Assembly (NCBI RefSeq): GCF_003044445.1
Contig: NZ_POWX01000003.1
Location: 1-64,000, forward strand
Source of the DNA: Neisseria mucosa
GTDB lineage: Bacteria > Pseudomonadota > Gammaproteobacteria > Burkholderiales > Neisseriaceae
Length of the DNA: 64,000 nt
Direction: 5' to 3'
The position numbers and the translations under genes are program-made. Positions 8,876 through 16,995 of the stretch are shown here, piece after piece; positions within the stretch are counted from its first letter, which is position 1, and every line of letters starts with the position of its first letter. The notes below the pieces were generated by a model, which saw only the letters and a list, made by a program, of their open reading frames with translations, did not search any database and had not been told where the DNA came from.

Positions 8876-9043
8876 GTTTATTCTCCTGATTGAGATGGTT
8901 TCGGGTAGTTTCAGACGACCCTTTGCATCAAGAGGTCGTCTGAAAACGGTTGGAAAGATTGTACTCCATTTGAGAGGTCGTCTGAAACCTTGCGCAGACA
9001 ATCCGCCTGCGCCGAACCGCTTACCGCTCCTAGCCGCGATTCT
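8876..9043. repeat. Divergent intergenic region with three DUS
   Basis: The 168 bases between pepA and lptF carry one reverse DUS near 8908-8920 and two forward DUS near 8932-8945 and 8972-8986. Promoters for both genes must lie here, but no clear -35/-10 pair is convincing. Confidence 0.6.
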
Positions 9044-10159
9044 ATGATTTATCAAAGAAACTTCATCAAAGAACTCTCTTTTACCGCAGTCGGCATTTTC
9101 GTCGTCCTCTTGGCGGTGTTGGTCTCCACGCAAGCGATTAACTTGCTCGGCCGCGCCGCCGACGGGCGCGTCGCCATCGATGCCGTGTTGGCATTGGTCG
9201 GCTTCTGGGTCATCGGCATGACGCCGCTTTTGCTGGTGTTGACCGCATTCATCAGTACGCTGACCGTGTTGACCCGCTACTGGCGCGACAGTGAAATGTC
9301 GGTCTGGCTCTCCTGCGGATTGGCGTTGAAACAGTGGATACGCCCCGTCATGCAGTTTGCCGTGCCGTTTGCCATCCTGATTGCCGTCATGCAGCTTTGG
9401 GTTATGCCGTGGGCGGAACTGCGCAGCCGCGAATACGCCGAAATCCTCAAGCAGAAACAAGAATTGTCGATGGTGGAAGCGGGCGAGTTCAACAGCCTAG
9501 GCAAACGCAACGGCAGGGTTTACTTCGTCGAAACCTTCGATACCGAATCCGGCATCATGAAAAACCTGTTCCTGCGCGAACAAGATAAAAACGGCAACGA
9601 CAACATTATCTTCGCCAAAGAAGGCAATTTTTCGCTGAACGACAACAAGCGCACGCTCGACCTGCGCAACGGCTACCGTTACAGCGGCACGCCCGGTAAA
9701 GCCGACTACAACCGCGTTTCCTTCCAAAACCTCAGCCTGATTATCAGCACCACGCCCAAACTCATCGACCCCGTTTCCCACCGCCGCACCATCCCGACAT
9801 CCCAGCTCATCGGCAGCAGCAACCCGCAACATCAGGCGGAATTGATGTGGCGCATCTCGCTGACCGTCAGCGTCCTCCTGCTCTGCCTGCTTGCCGTGCC
9901 GCTTTCCTATTTCAACCCGCGCAGCGGCCACACTTACAACATCCTCGTCGCCATCGGGCTTTTCCTGATTTACCAAAACGGACTGACCTTCCTGCGCAAT
10001 GCCGTGGAAGAAGGCAAAATCCATTTCTGGCTCGGACTGTTGCCCATGCACATCATCATGTTCGCCATTGCCGTCGTACTCCTGCGCGTCCGCAGTATGC
10101 CTAGCCAGCCCTTCTGGCAGGCGGTTGGCAAAAGTCTGACATTGAAAGGCGGAAAATGA
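9044..10159 (+). CDS. lptF: LPS export permease LptF
   Basis: The 371-residue product starts MIYQRNFIKELSFT and has the YjgP/YjgQ permease layout: three N-terminal membrane helices (about residues 10-120), a periplasmic beta-jellyroll (about 130-260) and three C-terminal helices. LptF forms the inner-membrane LptB2FG complex that extracts lipooligosaccharide for transport to the outer membrane. The ATG at 9044 aligns with the family start; an in-frame earlier ATG at 8990 would add a non-conserved leader. The stop overlaps the lptG start by four bases (ATGA), so translation is coupled. Confidence 0.93.
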   Translation: MIYQRNFIKELSFTAVGIFVVLLAVLVSTQAINLLGRAADGRVAIDAVLALVGFWVIGMTPLLLVLTAFISTLTVLTRYWRDSEMSVWLSCGLALKQWIRPVMQFAVPFAILIAVMQLWVMPWAELRSREYAEILKQKQELSMVEAGEFNSLGKRNGRVYFVETFDTESGIMKNLFLREQDKNGNDNIIFAKEGNFSLNDNKRTLDLRNGYRYSGTPGKADYNRVSFQNLSLIISTTPKLIDPVSHRRTIPTSQLIGSSNPQHQAELMWRISLTVSVLLLCLLAVPLSYFNPRSGHTYNILVAIGLFLIYQNGLTFLRNAVEEGKIHFWLGLLPMHIIMFAIAVVLLRVRSMPSQPFWQAVGKSLTLKGGK

Positions 10160-11226
10160 ACCTGATTTCACGTTACATCATCCGCCAAATGGCGGTTATG
10201 GCGGTTTACGCCCTCCTTGCCTTCCTTGCCCTGTACAGCTTTTTCGAGATCATCAACGAAGTCGGCGACTTGGGCAAAGGCAGCTATAACGGCGCAACCA
10301 TGGCGCAATACGTCCTCATGCAAATGCCCGCGCGCGCCTACGAACTCATGCCCCTCGCCGTCCTCATTGGCGGACTTGTCTCCCTCAGCCAGCTTGCCGC
10401 CGGCAGCGAACTGACCGTCATCAAAGCAAGCGGCATGAGCACCAAAAAACTATTGCTGATCCTGTCGCAGTTCGGACTGATTTTCGCAATCGCCACCGCC
10501 GCGCTCGGCGAATGGATTGCCCCCGTCCTCAGCCAAAAAGCCGAAAACATCAAATCCGCCGCCATCAACGGCAAAATCAGCACCGGCAATACCGGGCTTT
10601 GGCTCAAAGAAAAAAACAGCATCATCAACGTGCGCGAAATGTTGCCCGACCATACCCTGCTGGGCATTAAAATTTGGGAGCGCAACGACAAAAACGAGCT
10701 GACGCAGGCGACGGAAGCCGAGTCCGCCGTTTTAAACAACGATGGTAGTTGGCAGTTGAAAAACATCCGCCGCAGCACGCTTAGCGAAGACAAGGTCGAA
10801 GTCTCGACCGCAGCCGAAGAAAACTGGCCGATCGCCGTCAAGCGTAACCTGATGGACGTATTGCTCGTCAAACCCGACCAAATGTCCGTCGGCGAACTGA
10901 CCACCTACATTAGCCACCTCGAAAACAACAACCAAAACACCCAAATCTACGCCATCGCCTGGTGGCGCAAATTGGTTTACCCCGTCGCCGCCTGGGTGAT
11001 GGCACTCGTCGCCTTTGCCTTCACCCCGCAAACCACCCGCCACGGCAATATGGGCTTGAAACTCTTCGGCGGCATCTGCCTCGGCTTGCTGTTCCACTTC
11101 GCCGGACGGCTCTTCGGGTTTACCAGCCAACTCTACGGCGTCCCACCCTTCCTCGCCGGCGCACTGCCCACCATAGCCTTCGCCCTGCTCGCCGTTTGGC
11201 TGATACGCAGGCAGGAGAGAAGATAA
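10156..11226 (+). CDS. lptG: LPS export permease LptG
   Basis: The 356-residue partner of LptF has the same layout: N-terminal helices, periplasmic domain (about residues 130-260) and C-terminal helices ending at LLAVWLIRRQERR. With LptF and the ATPase LptB, which is not in this window, it forms the lipooligosaccharide extractor. It starts within the lptF stop codon. A DUS-type hairpin lies just after its end. Confidence 0.93.
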   Translation: MNLISRYIIRQMAVMAVYALLAFLALYSFFEIINEVGDLGKGSYNGATMAQYVLMQMPARAYELMPLAVLIGGLVSLSQLAAGSELTVIKASGMSTKKLLLILSQFGLIFAIATAALGEWIAPVLSQKAENIKSAAINGKISTGNTGLWLKEKNSIINVREMLPDHTLLGIKIWERNDKNELTQATEAESAVLNNDGSWQLKNIRRSTLSEDKVEVSTAAEENWPIAVKRNLMDVLLVKPDQMSVGELTTYISHLENNNQNTQIYAIAWWRKLVYPVAAWVMALVAFAFTPQTTRHGNMGLKLFGGICLGLLFHFAGRLFGFTSQLYGVPPFLAGALPTIAFALLAVWLIRRQERR

Positions 11227-11242
11227 AAAGATGAATTCGGGG

Positions 11243-11302
11243 AAAACGTCGTCTGAAAACGGTTTTGCGAAATACGCTATGCCTGTTTTCAGACGACGTT
11301 TT
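11243..11302 (+). terminator. Terminator of lptFG built from variant DUS
   Basis: Inverted arms AAAACGTCGTCTGAAAAC (11243-11260) and its complement (11285-11302), followed by T-rich sequence. The uptake core is the variant ACGTCGTCTGAA. Confidence 0.75.
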
Positions 11303-11359
11303 GTTTGGTTTGATGTTGGGTAGGGCGGGGTAGCGGAGGGTACGGTTTATTTGGATTGT

Positions 11360-11466
11360 TATAGTGGATTAAATTTAAACCAGTACGGCGTTGCCTCGCC
11401 TTGCCGTACTATTTGTACTGTCTGCGGCTTCGTCGCCTTGTCCTGATTTAAATTTAATCCACTATA
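11360..11466. repeat. Correia repeat enclosed element, short form (107 bp)
   Basis: It begins TATAGTGGATTAAATTTAAACC and ends with the inverted repeat TTTAAATTTAATCCACTATA. The interior (CAGTACGGCGTTGCC ... CGTCGCCTTGTCCTG) matches the Correia/NEMIS element of pathogenic Neisseria with the central 50 bases missing. It lies between lptG and aroD, outside genes. Such elements insert at TA and can affect transcription or be cleaved by RNase III. Confidence 0.9.
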
Positions 11467-11549
11467 TAAGCCAATCCGCTGTAAAAGTCGTCTGAAACCA
11501 ATCCGTCGCTCAGGAGATTTGCCCGCCAAATTGCTGAAACAAAGAAAAC

Positions 11550-11582
11550 GAGGTCGTCTGAACGCTGTTTCAGACGACCTCT
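11550..11582 (-). terminator. DUS hairpin terminator after aroD
   Basis: Inverted arms GAGGTCGTCTGAA / TTCAGACGACCTC with a short loop, 20 bases beyond the aroD stop. Confidence 0.75.
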
Positions 11583-11601
11583 TGTCTTTTTGTTTTTATG
11601 G

Positions 11602-12369
11602 TTATCCGGCGGTGTTGCCGTTTTCCAAAACATCCAAGATGTTTTTCAGGCTGGCGGAATCAAGCTGACCGGGCGCGGAGGCGGTTCCTGCCGTGCCGAA
11701 TGTGATGGCGGAGCCGAAGGTTGAGCCTGCGATGCGGCTGACGAGTCCGAGTTTGCCCATAGAAATGGTAACAATCAGACGGTTTGCGACTTGACAGGCT
11801 TCCCAAGTGGCGTCCAAAAGCGTCAGGACATCGGCGGGACTTTGGGGCATCACGGCGATTTTGCAGATGTCTGCGCCTGCCTCTTCCATTTTTTTCAGAC
11901 GACCTGTGATGTCCGACTTGGCGGGCGTTTGATGGAAATCGTGGTTGCTCATCAGGACGACGGTGTTGTTCGCCTTGGCGGTAGCAACCGCTTGGCGAAC
12001 TTCGCTTTCTCCAGCGGAAAGTTCGATGTCGATGATGTCGATGATGCCTGAAGCGGCGGCTTTATCGAGCAGCTCGAAATAATATGCTTTGCTGCAAGGG
12101 TATTCGCCGCCTTCCTCCGCCCGTCGGAAGGTAAACAGCAGCGGGGTTTCGGGAAACGCATGGCGCACTGTGACGGCTTGGGCGAGCAGGTATTCGGGAT
12201 TGCCTGCTTGGACGAAATAGTCGGCTCTGAACTCGATAATATCGAAACAGGCGTGTTCGAGATTTTTCAGGGCGGCGGATAAGGCCGCTTCGTCTCGGGC
12301 AACTAAGGGAACGGCGATTTTCGGCTGCCCGCTGCCGAGCGTGAGATGGCGGATGGTCAGAGTTTTCAT
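11602..12369 (-). CDS. aroD: 3-dehydroquinate dehydratase, type I
   Basis: The 255-residue cytosolic enzyme makes 3-dehydroshikimate in the shikimate pathway by a Schiff-base mechanism. The Schiff-base Lys is expected in ADICKIAVMP and the catalytic His in VVLMSNHDFHQTP; both are present, with the C-terminal substrate loop GTASAPGQLD. The ATG at 12369 overlaps the stop of the upstream DUF2459 gene by four bases, indicating an operon. An internal DUS encodes GRLK in DITGRLKKM. Confidence 0.93.
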   Translation of the reverse strand: MKTLTIRHLTLGSGQPKIAVPLVARDEAALSAALKNLEHACFDIIEFRADYFVQAGNPEYLLAQAVTVRHAFPETPLLFTFRRAEEGGEYPCSKAYYFELLDKAAASGIIDIIDIELSAGESEVRQAVATAKANNTVVLMSNHDFHQTPAKSDITGRLKKMEEAGADICKIAVMPQSPADVLTLLDATWEACQVANRLIVTISMGKLGLVSRIAGSTFGSAITFGTAGTASAPGQLDSASLKNILDVLENGNTAG

Positions 12370-13073
12370 GGGTTTTCTGCTGTATTGGTACGATGGCTGT
12401 CGAGCAGCGGATCGGGGAACGGTGTCCAGACGACGCCGTTGATGCCGCTTTCGGTTAGGCGGCGGTTGAGCCAGCTGTTGCATGTATTGAAAAGATGGTA
12501 ACGCCCTTCTGCCTCATAAAATGCGTCGTCAGCGCTGTAATGTGCGCCAACGACGGGGATGGCTTTGCCTGCTTTCAATTTGAAATGACGCATCAGGTTG
12601 GCACTCAGGCGGCGGTATTGCTCGCGGCTGACGGTAAATTTGACGGTATTTTCCCCTTCAGGCGGCGGATCGCGGTAGTAGACGGCGTGAATCAGCGTGC
12701 TGTTGACTCCGCTTAATGCCTGCACCGCCGTAGATGCGGTCAAATCTGCCCACTGCGGCGTGTTCAAATAAAAATTGCGCTCGCCCCAGCCTATGCCGAC
12801 GTAGCGGATGGGGGCATCGCCTTGCCCTGCGCGACTGTCGGCAGGATTGATGATGCTGGTCCAGTCGAAGAGGTCGTCTGAAAGCGGCATGACGACATCA
12901 GCGTGTACGCCGTTGCTGTGCAGATAAAGGGTTACGTCGCCGTCGGAGGCATTGGTACCGTCCTGCGGAATCTTACCAAGTATGTAGGCGGCGGCAAAGT
13001 AAAGGATGGCGGCGATGATAAATGCCAACAGGGCTTTCAGGAGGATTTTGAATATTTTTTTCATTGACGTCAT
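12366..13073 (-). CDS. DUF2459 / TIGR02117-type membrane-anchored protein
   Basis: The 235-residue product has one N-terminal membrane helix (about residues 8-30) followed by a domain with conserved runs LYLHSNGVHADVVMP, YVGIGWGERNFYLNTP and FNTCNSWLNRRL. This resembles the DUF2459/TIGR02117 family. The Cys and His in these runs suggest a papain-like fold, which is inference. The start may be M1 or M4; no strong ribosome site separates them. Translation is coupled to aroD. An internal DUS encodes SDDL in PLSDDLFDW. Confidence 0.75.
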   Translation of the reverse strand: MTSMKKIFKILLKALLAFIIAAILYFAAAYILGKIPQDGTNASDGDVTLYLHSNGVHADVVMPLSDDLFDWTSIINPADSRAGQGDAPIRYVGIGWGERNFYLNTPQWADLTASTAVQALSGVNSTLIHAVYYRDPPPEGENTVKFTVSREQYRRLSANLMRHFKLKAGKAIPVVGAHYSADDAFYEAEGRYHLFNTCNSWLNRRLTESGINGVVWTPFPDPLLDSHRTNTAENP

Positions 13074-13430
13074 GACGTCGGTTAAGGATGCGGCATCATA
13101 TCACGATAACGGTATGAATTAAGGTTTTCAGACGACCTCATTGAAAGCTGGGTCGTCTGAAAATCAAAAGATATTTTCATTTCCCATCAATCCGTTTTCG
13201 TAAAAACCGCGCCCGATTGTTAACATTATATTTACACTACACGCGATTACAAATATACTCATCGCCATGCTGCACGGCTTTGTTTGCCTGAAATCCAAAG
13301 CCTGCGAACGCCCCGCTACGGGAAACAAGAAAAACCGATTCAGTGGAATCAATAAAAAAGCAACGTCAGGCGATGAGCCTAGGCATCAGCGGTTTTAACG
13401 ATTTCGCGTTATGTTTCAGAGGAATACTTC
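13074..13430. other. Divergent intergenic region with an inverted DUS pair
   Basis: A reverse DUS (about 13124-13138) and a forward one (about 13151-13163) face away from each other. The rest is AT-rich and probably carries the promoters for the DUF2459-aroD operon and the symporter. No gene with a credible start is visible. Confidence 0.4.
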
Positions 13431-14849
13431 ATGGACTTACATGCAAAGGACAAAACCCAGCATCCTGAGAATGTCGAGTTACTCAGCGCGCAAAAGCCGA
13501 TTACCGACTTTAAAGGTCTGCTGACCACCATCATCTCCGCCGTCGTCTGTTTCGGCATCTATCACATCCTGCCGTACAGTACCGATGCCAACAAAGGCAT
13601 CGCACTGTTGATTTTCGTTGCCGCGCTTTGGTTTACCGAAGCCATCCACATCACGGTCACCGCATTGATGGTGCCGATTCTCGCCGTCGTACTCGGCTTC
13701 CCCGATATGGACATCAAAAAAGCGATGGCGGGCTTTGCCGATCCGACGATTTACATCTTCTTCGGCGGCTTTGCGCTTGCCACCGCCCTGCACATGCAGC
13801 GTCTCGACCGTAAAATCGCCGTCAGCCTCCTGCGCTTATCGCGCGGCAATATGAAAGTCGCCGTGTTGATGCTGTTTGCCGTTACTGCCTTCCTGTCCAT
13901 GTGGATCAGCAATACCGCCACCGCCGCCATGATGCTGCCTTTGGCAATGGGTATGATGAGCCATCTCGACCAAGAAAAAGAACGCAAAACCTACGTCTTC
14001 GTCCTGCTTGGCATCGCCTACTGCGCCAGTATCGGCGGTTTGGGCACTGTGGTCGGTTCGCCGCCGAACATGATTGCCGCCAAAGCCCTGAATCTGGACT
14101 TCGTCGGCTGGATGAAACTCGGTCTGCCGATGATGCTGTTGATTCTGCCGCTGATGCTCTTCTCCATGTACGTCATCCTCAAACCTAATCTGAACGAGCG
14201 CGTGGAAGTCAAAGCCGAGTCTATCCCGTGGACGCTGCACCGTGTAATCGCGCTGTTGATTTTCTTGGCTGCTGCCGTCGCTTGGGTATTCAGCTCCAAA
14301 ATCAAAGAAGCGTTCGGCATTTCCAACCCCGATACTGTCATTGCCCTGATTGCCGCCGTCGCCGTCGTCGTATTCGGCGTGGCGCAATGGAAAGAAGTCG
14401 CCCGCAATACCGACTGGGGCGTATTGATGCTCTTCGGCGGCGGCATCAGCTTGAGCGCGCTGCTGCAATCTTCCGGCGCGTCTGAAGCCTTAGGTCAGCA
14501 GGTTGCCTCCACCTTCTCCCATTCGCCCGCATTGCTGGTGATTTTCGTGGTTGCGACTTTCATTATCTTCCTGACCGAGTTCACCAGTAACACCGCCTCC
14601 GCCGCGCTGCTCGTGCCGATTTTCGCCAGCATTGCCACGCAAATGGGACTGCCCGAACAAGTCTTGGTATTCGTTATCGGCATCGGCGCGTCTTGCGCGT
14701 TCATGCTGCCGGTTGCCACGCCGCCCAACGCGATTGTGTTCGGTACAGGCTTGATTAAGCAACGAGAAATGATGAACGTCGGCTTGCTGCTGAACGTCCT
14801 CTGTATCGTATTGGTTGCACTGTGGGCTTATTTCGTCCTGATGCCGTAA
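13431..14849 (+). CDS. DASS-family sodium:anion symporter (SLC13-like)
   Basis: The 472-residue inner-membrane protein has about 11-12 hydrophobic segments and the two SNT motifs of the divalent anion:sodium symporters: SNTATAAMM near residue 160 and SNTASAALL near 387. The C-terminal run VATPPNAIVFGTG is also present. These motifs form the sodium and carboxylate sites. The likely substrate is a dicarboxylate or sulfate, not resolved from sequence. A good ribosome site (AGAGGAA) lies before the ATG. It is followed by a DUS hairpin and stands alone. Confidence 0.88.
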   Translation: MDLHAKDKTQHPENVELLSAQKPITDFKGLLTTIISAVVCFGIYHILPYSTDANKGIALLIFVAALWFTEAIHITVTALMVPILAVVLGFPDMDIKKAMAGFADPTIYIFFGGFALATALHMQRLDRKIAVSLLRLSRGNMKVAVLMLFAVTAFLSMWISNTATAAMMLPLAMGMMSHLDQEKERKTYVFVLLGIAYCASIGGLGTVVGSPPNMIAAKALNLDFVGWMKLGLPMMLLILPLMLFSMYVILKPNLNERVEVKAESIPWTLHRVIALLIFLAAAVAWVFSSKIKEAFGISNPDTVIALIAAVAVVVFGVAQWKEVARNTDWGVLMLFGGGISLSALLQSSGASEALGQQVASTFSHSPALLVIFVVATFIIFLTEFTSNTASAALLVPIFASIATQMGLPEQVLVFVIGIGASCAFMLPVATPPNAIVFGTGLIKQREMMNVGLLLNVLCIVLVALWAYFVLMP

Positions 14850-14867
14850 ACCCGTAAAACCATAGCC

Positions 14868-14902
14868 AAGGTCGTCTGAAAGAATATTTTTCAGACGACC
14901 TT
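14868..14902 (+). terminator. DUS hairpin terminator after the symporter
   Basis: Arms AAGGTCGTCTGAAA / TTTCAGACGACCTT with a seven-base loop, 18 bases past the stop. Confidence 0.75.
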
Positions 14903-14956
14903 GAAGTTTTTCCGCCCAGCACCATTTCTAAAAAGATTCTTAACGAAAGGAAACCC

Positions 14957-15466
14957 ATGATTATCCTGCACACCAACAAAGGCGATATCAAAATCGAACT
15001 CGATTTCGACAAAGCCCCTGTTACCGCCAAAAACTTCGAGCAATATGTCAAAGACGGCTTCTACGACGGCGTAATCTTCCACCGCGTCATCAAAGGCTTC
15101 ATGATTCAAGGCGGCGGCATGGACGAGAACATGAACGAAAAAGAAACACGCGAGCCGATTCAAAACGAAGCGTCCAACGGCCTGCCGAACGAGAAATACA
15201 CCATCGCCATGGCGCGTACTTCCGACCCGCATTCCGCCAGCGCGCAATTCTTCATCAACACCGCCGACAACGCCTTCCTGAACTTCCGTTCTAAAGAGCT
15301 GTACGGCAAAACCGTCGTCCAAGACTGGGGCTACGCCGTATTCGGCAAAGTGGTCGATGGTTTTGACGTGGTCGATGCCATCGAAGGCGTCGCCACCAAA
15401 CGCCACGGCTACCACGACGACGTACCGACCGAACCCGTCGTCATCACCAAAGCCGAAGTGGTATAA
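14957..15466 (+). CDS. ppiB: Cyclophilin-type peptidyl-prolyl isomerase (cytosolic)
   Basis: The 169-residue protein starts MIILHTNKGDIKIEL with no signal peptide. The cyclophilin core FHRVIKGFMIQGG (residues about 36-48) contains the catalytic Arg, and ARTSDPHSASAQFFIN follows. It catalyses cis-trans isomerisation of prolyl bonds in the cytosol. AAAGGAAACCC precedes the ATG. A strong terminator follows. Confidence 0.93.
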   Translation: MIILHTNKGDIKIELDFDKAPVTAKNFEQYVKDGFYDGVIFHRVIKGFMIQGGGMDENMNEKETREPIQNEASNGLPNEKYTIAMARTSDPHSASAQFFINTADNAFLNFRSKELYGKTVVQDWGYAVFGKVVDGFDVVDAIEGVATKRHGYHDDVPTEPVVITKAEVV

Positions 15467-15492
15467 ATTCGACGCATTACATCCCATAACGC

Positions 15493-15523
15493 AAAAAGCA
15501 GCCTGAAACGGGCTGCTTTTTTT
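15493..15523 (+). terminator. Intrinsic terminator of ppiB
   Basis: Stem AAAGCAGCC/GGGCTGCTTT with a short loop and a run of eight T. Confidence 0.85.
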
Positions 15524-15960
15524 TGCGGATAAGGCATATCGCCGGCTTCTTTGGTTTTTGACGAATCAGTTGCCATCAACCGTCAAAAATTAATCAAACA
15601 AACCTGTTGTATTGGTAGCGTAGCGTGGGTTTTGCACAAGGGAAAATATGTAGGGCGAAACTAAGCAGGGCGGTATGCCTGACTATTTTTTTAATCCGCA
15701 ACGAAACAGGCGAAAACCTGTGTTTGGGTTTCGACTGTTGGGGGTGAAAAGGGCTATTTGCAAAGTTCTCGATAACAACAAAAGGCCGTCTGAAAACAGG
15801 TTTTCAGACGACCTTTTCGTTTTTTACCTCTCAACAACGGGTTGGATTGGAATGGGGGGATATTTAAGTAGAATGAGTGAGGAAATTTTGTAAAGGTCTC
15901 CTCATGCTGATTCTAGGAGGTATCTGATTTTAATAGCACTTTTTTATCATTTATAAAAAC
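15524..15960. other. Gene-free stretch between ppiB and the fghA region
   Basis: No supported gene. It holds a DUS hairpin (15781-15816) whose left arm is the AGGCCGTCTGAA dialect and right arm AGGTCGTCTGAA. It also holds a possible lone end of an IS5/IS1106-like element near 15880-15900 (minus strand GAGACCTTTACAAAATTTCC). Confidence 0.4.
15781..15816. terminator. Mixed-dialect DUS hairpin
   Basis: AAAGGCCGTCTGAAAAC pairs with GTTTTCAGACGACCTTT except for one base where the dialects differ (C versus T), giving a G-T wobble in one transcript direction. Confidence 0.7.
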
Positions 15961-15985
15961 AAAAGGCATCAATCCGATGCCTTTT
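15961..15985. terminator. Bidirectional intrinsic terminator
   Basis: Perfect ten-base stem AAAAGGCATC/GATGCCTTTT with loop AATCC and flanking T/A runs. On the minus strand it would stop fghA transcripts, with the Correia element lying between gene and terminator. Confidence 0.8.
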
Positions 15986-15993
15986 TAATTCAT

Positions 15994-16100
15994 TATAGTG
16001 GATTAACTTTAAACCAGTACGGCGTTACCTCGCCTTGCCGTACTATCTGTACTGTCTGCGGCTTCGTCGCCTTGTCCTGATTTAAATTTAATCCACTATA
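15994..16100. repeat. Correia repeat enclosed element, short form (107 bp)
   Basis: It has the same size and interior as the copy at 11360-11466. The left arm reads TATAGTGGATTAACTTTAAACC; the right arm ends TTAATCCACTATA. It marks the left edge of the fghA-adhC block. Confidence 0.9.
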
Positions 16101-16159
16101 ACATGAAAAAATTAACGTTCACTTCAACGTTTAATCGATTCACGAATCACTTCTTTGGC

Positions 16160-16987
16160 TTACTTCAAAAATGCCGCATGATACGCAATATGCTCACCAA
16201 TAAAACTGGCGATGAAGTAATAGCTATGGTCATAGCCTTTATGGAAGCGCACATCGATCGGCTGGTTTGCCGCACGACAGGTTTCAATAAAATCTTCGGT
16301 ACGCAATTGTGTTGGCAAAAACTCATCTTCTAAGCCCTGATCAATGCGCATACCTTGCACTTTATAGCCTTGTTGAATGAGCGAGCCGGCATCATATTGC
16401 TGCCATTTTTCACGATCTTTTCCCAAATAAGCAGAAAAGGCTTTCTCCCCCCAAGGCACGAGACTTGGCGATAAAATAGGCGAAAAGGCAGAAACACTCT
16501 GATAACGTTCTTGGTTTCGCAATGCTAATACCAATGCACCGTGTCCGCCCATTGAATGCCCCATGATGGAACATTTGCCGTTGGTAGGAAAATTTTCCTC
16601 AATCAGACGGGGTAACTCATTCAAAATATAATCATACATTTGATAATTCGTCGCCCAAGGCTGCTCGGTCGCATTAAGATAAAAGCCTGCACCTTGCCCT
16701 AAATCATAAGCAGCATCGTTCGGCACTTGCTCTCCGCGAGGGCTGGTATCGGGGGCAACCACAATCACTTGATGTTCTGCCGCATAACGCTGAAAGCCTG
16801 ATTTAGTAATAAAATTTTGTTCAGTACAAGTCAAGCCGGAAAGCCAATAAATCACACCAAGCGGTCGATTCTCCTGGTTATCCGGCAAATAGACTGCAAA
16901 TTTCATTTCGCATTGCAACGTTTGGGCATGATGTGCCCAAACTTGTTGCGAACCGCCAAAAATTTGATGTTGTTCAATCAGTTTCAT
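16160..16987 (-). CDS. fghA: S-formylglutathione hydrolase
   Basis: The 275-residue esterase D family protein hydrolyses S-formylglutathione to formate and glutathione. The nucleophile Ser is in GHSMGGHGAL (about residues 145-154), the oxyanion region in YWLSGLTCTEQNF, and the catalytic His in HKGYDHSYYFI. From memory it is strikingly close to the Haemophilus influenzae protein. Base composition is lower in G+C than neighbouring Neisseria genes and no DUS lies within it. It is eight bases downstream of adhC, so co-transcribed. One CAAGCGGTC near 16858 resembles a Pasteurellaceae uptake core; this alone is weak. Confidence 0.93.
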   Translation of the reverse strand: MKLIEQHQIFGGSQQVWAHHAQTLQCEMKFAVYLPDNQENRPLGVIYWLSGLTCTEQNFITKSGFQRYAAEHQVIVVAPDTSPRGEQVPNDAAYDLGQGAGFYLNATEQPWATNYQMYDYILNELPRLIEENFPTNGKCSIMGHSMGGHGALVLALRNQERYQSVSAFSPILSPSLVPWGEKAFSAYLGKDREKWQQYDAGSLIQQGYKVQGMRIDQGLEDEFLPTQLRTEDFIETCRAANQPIDVRFHKGYDHSYYFIASFIGEHIAYHAAFLK

Positions 16988-16995
16988 CTCGAGCC

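Noticed and set aside
15880..15900. Possible lone IS5/IS1106-like end (minus strand GAGACCTTTACAAAATTTCC)
   Set aside because: Only one end is seen, with no partner or transposase nearby; noted in the intergenic entry but not called as an element.
16857..16866. CCAAGCGGTC inside fghA as a Pasteurellaceae uptake sequence
   Set aside because: One near-match in 2 kb lies within coding constraint and can arise by chance; used only as weak support for origin.
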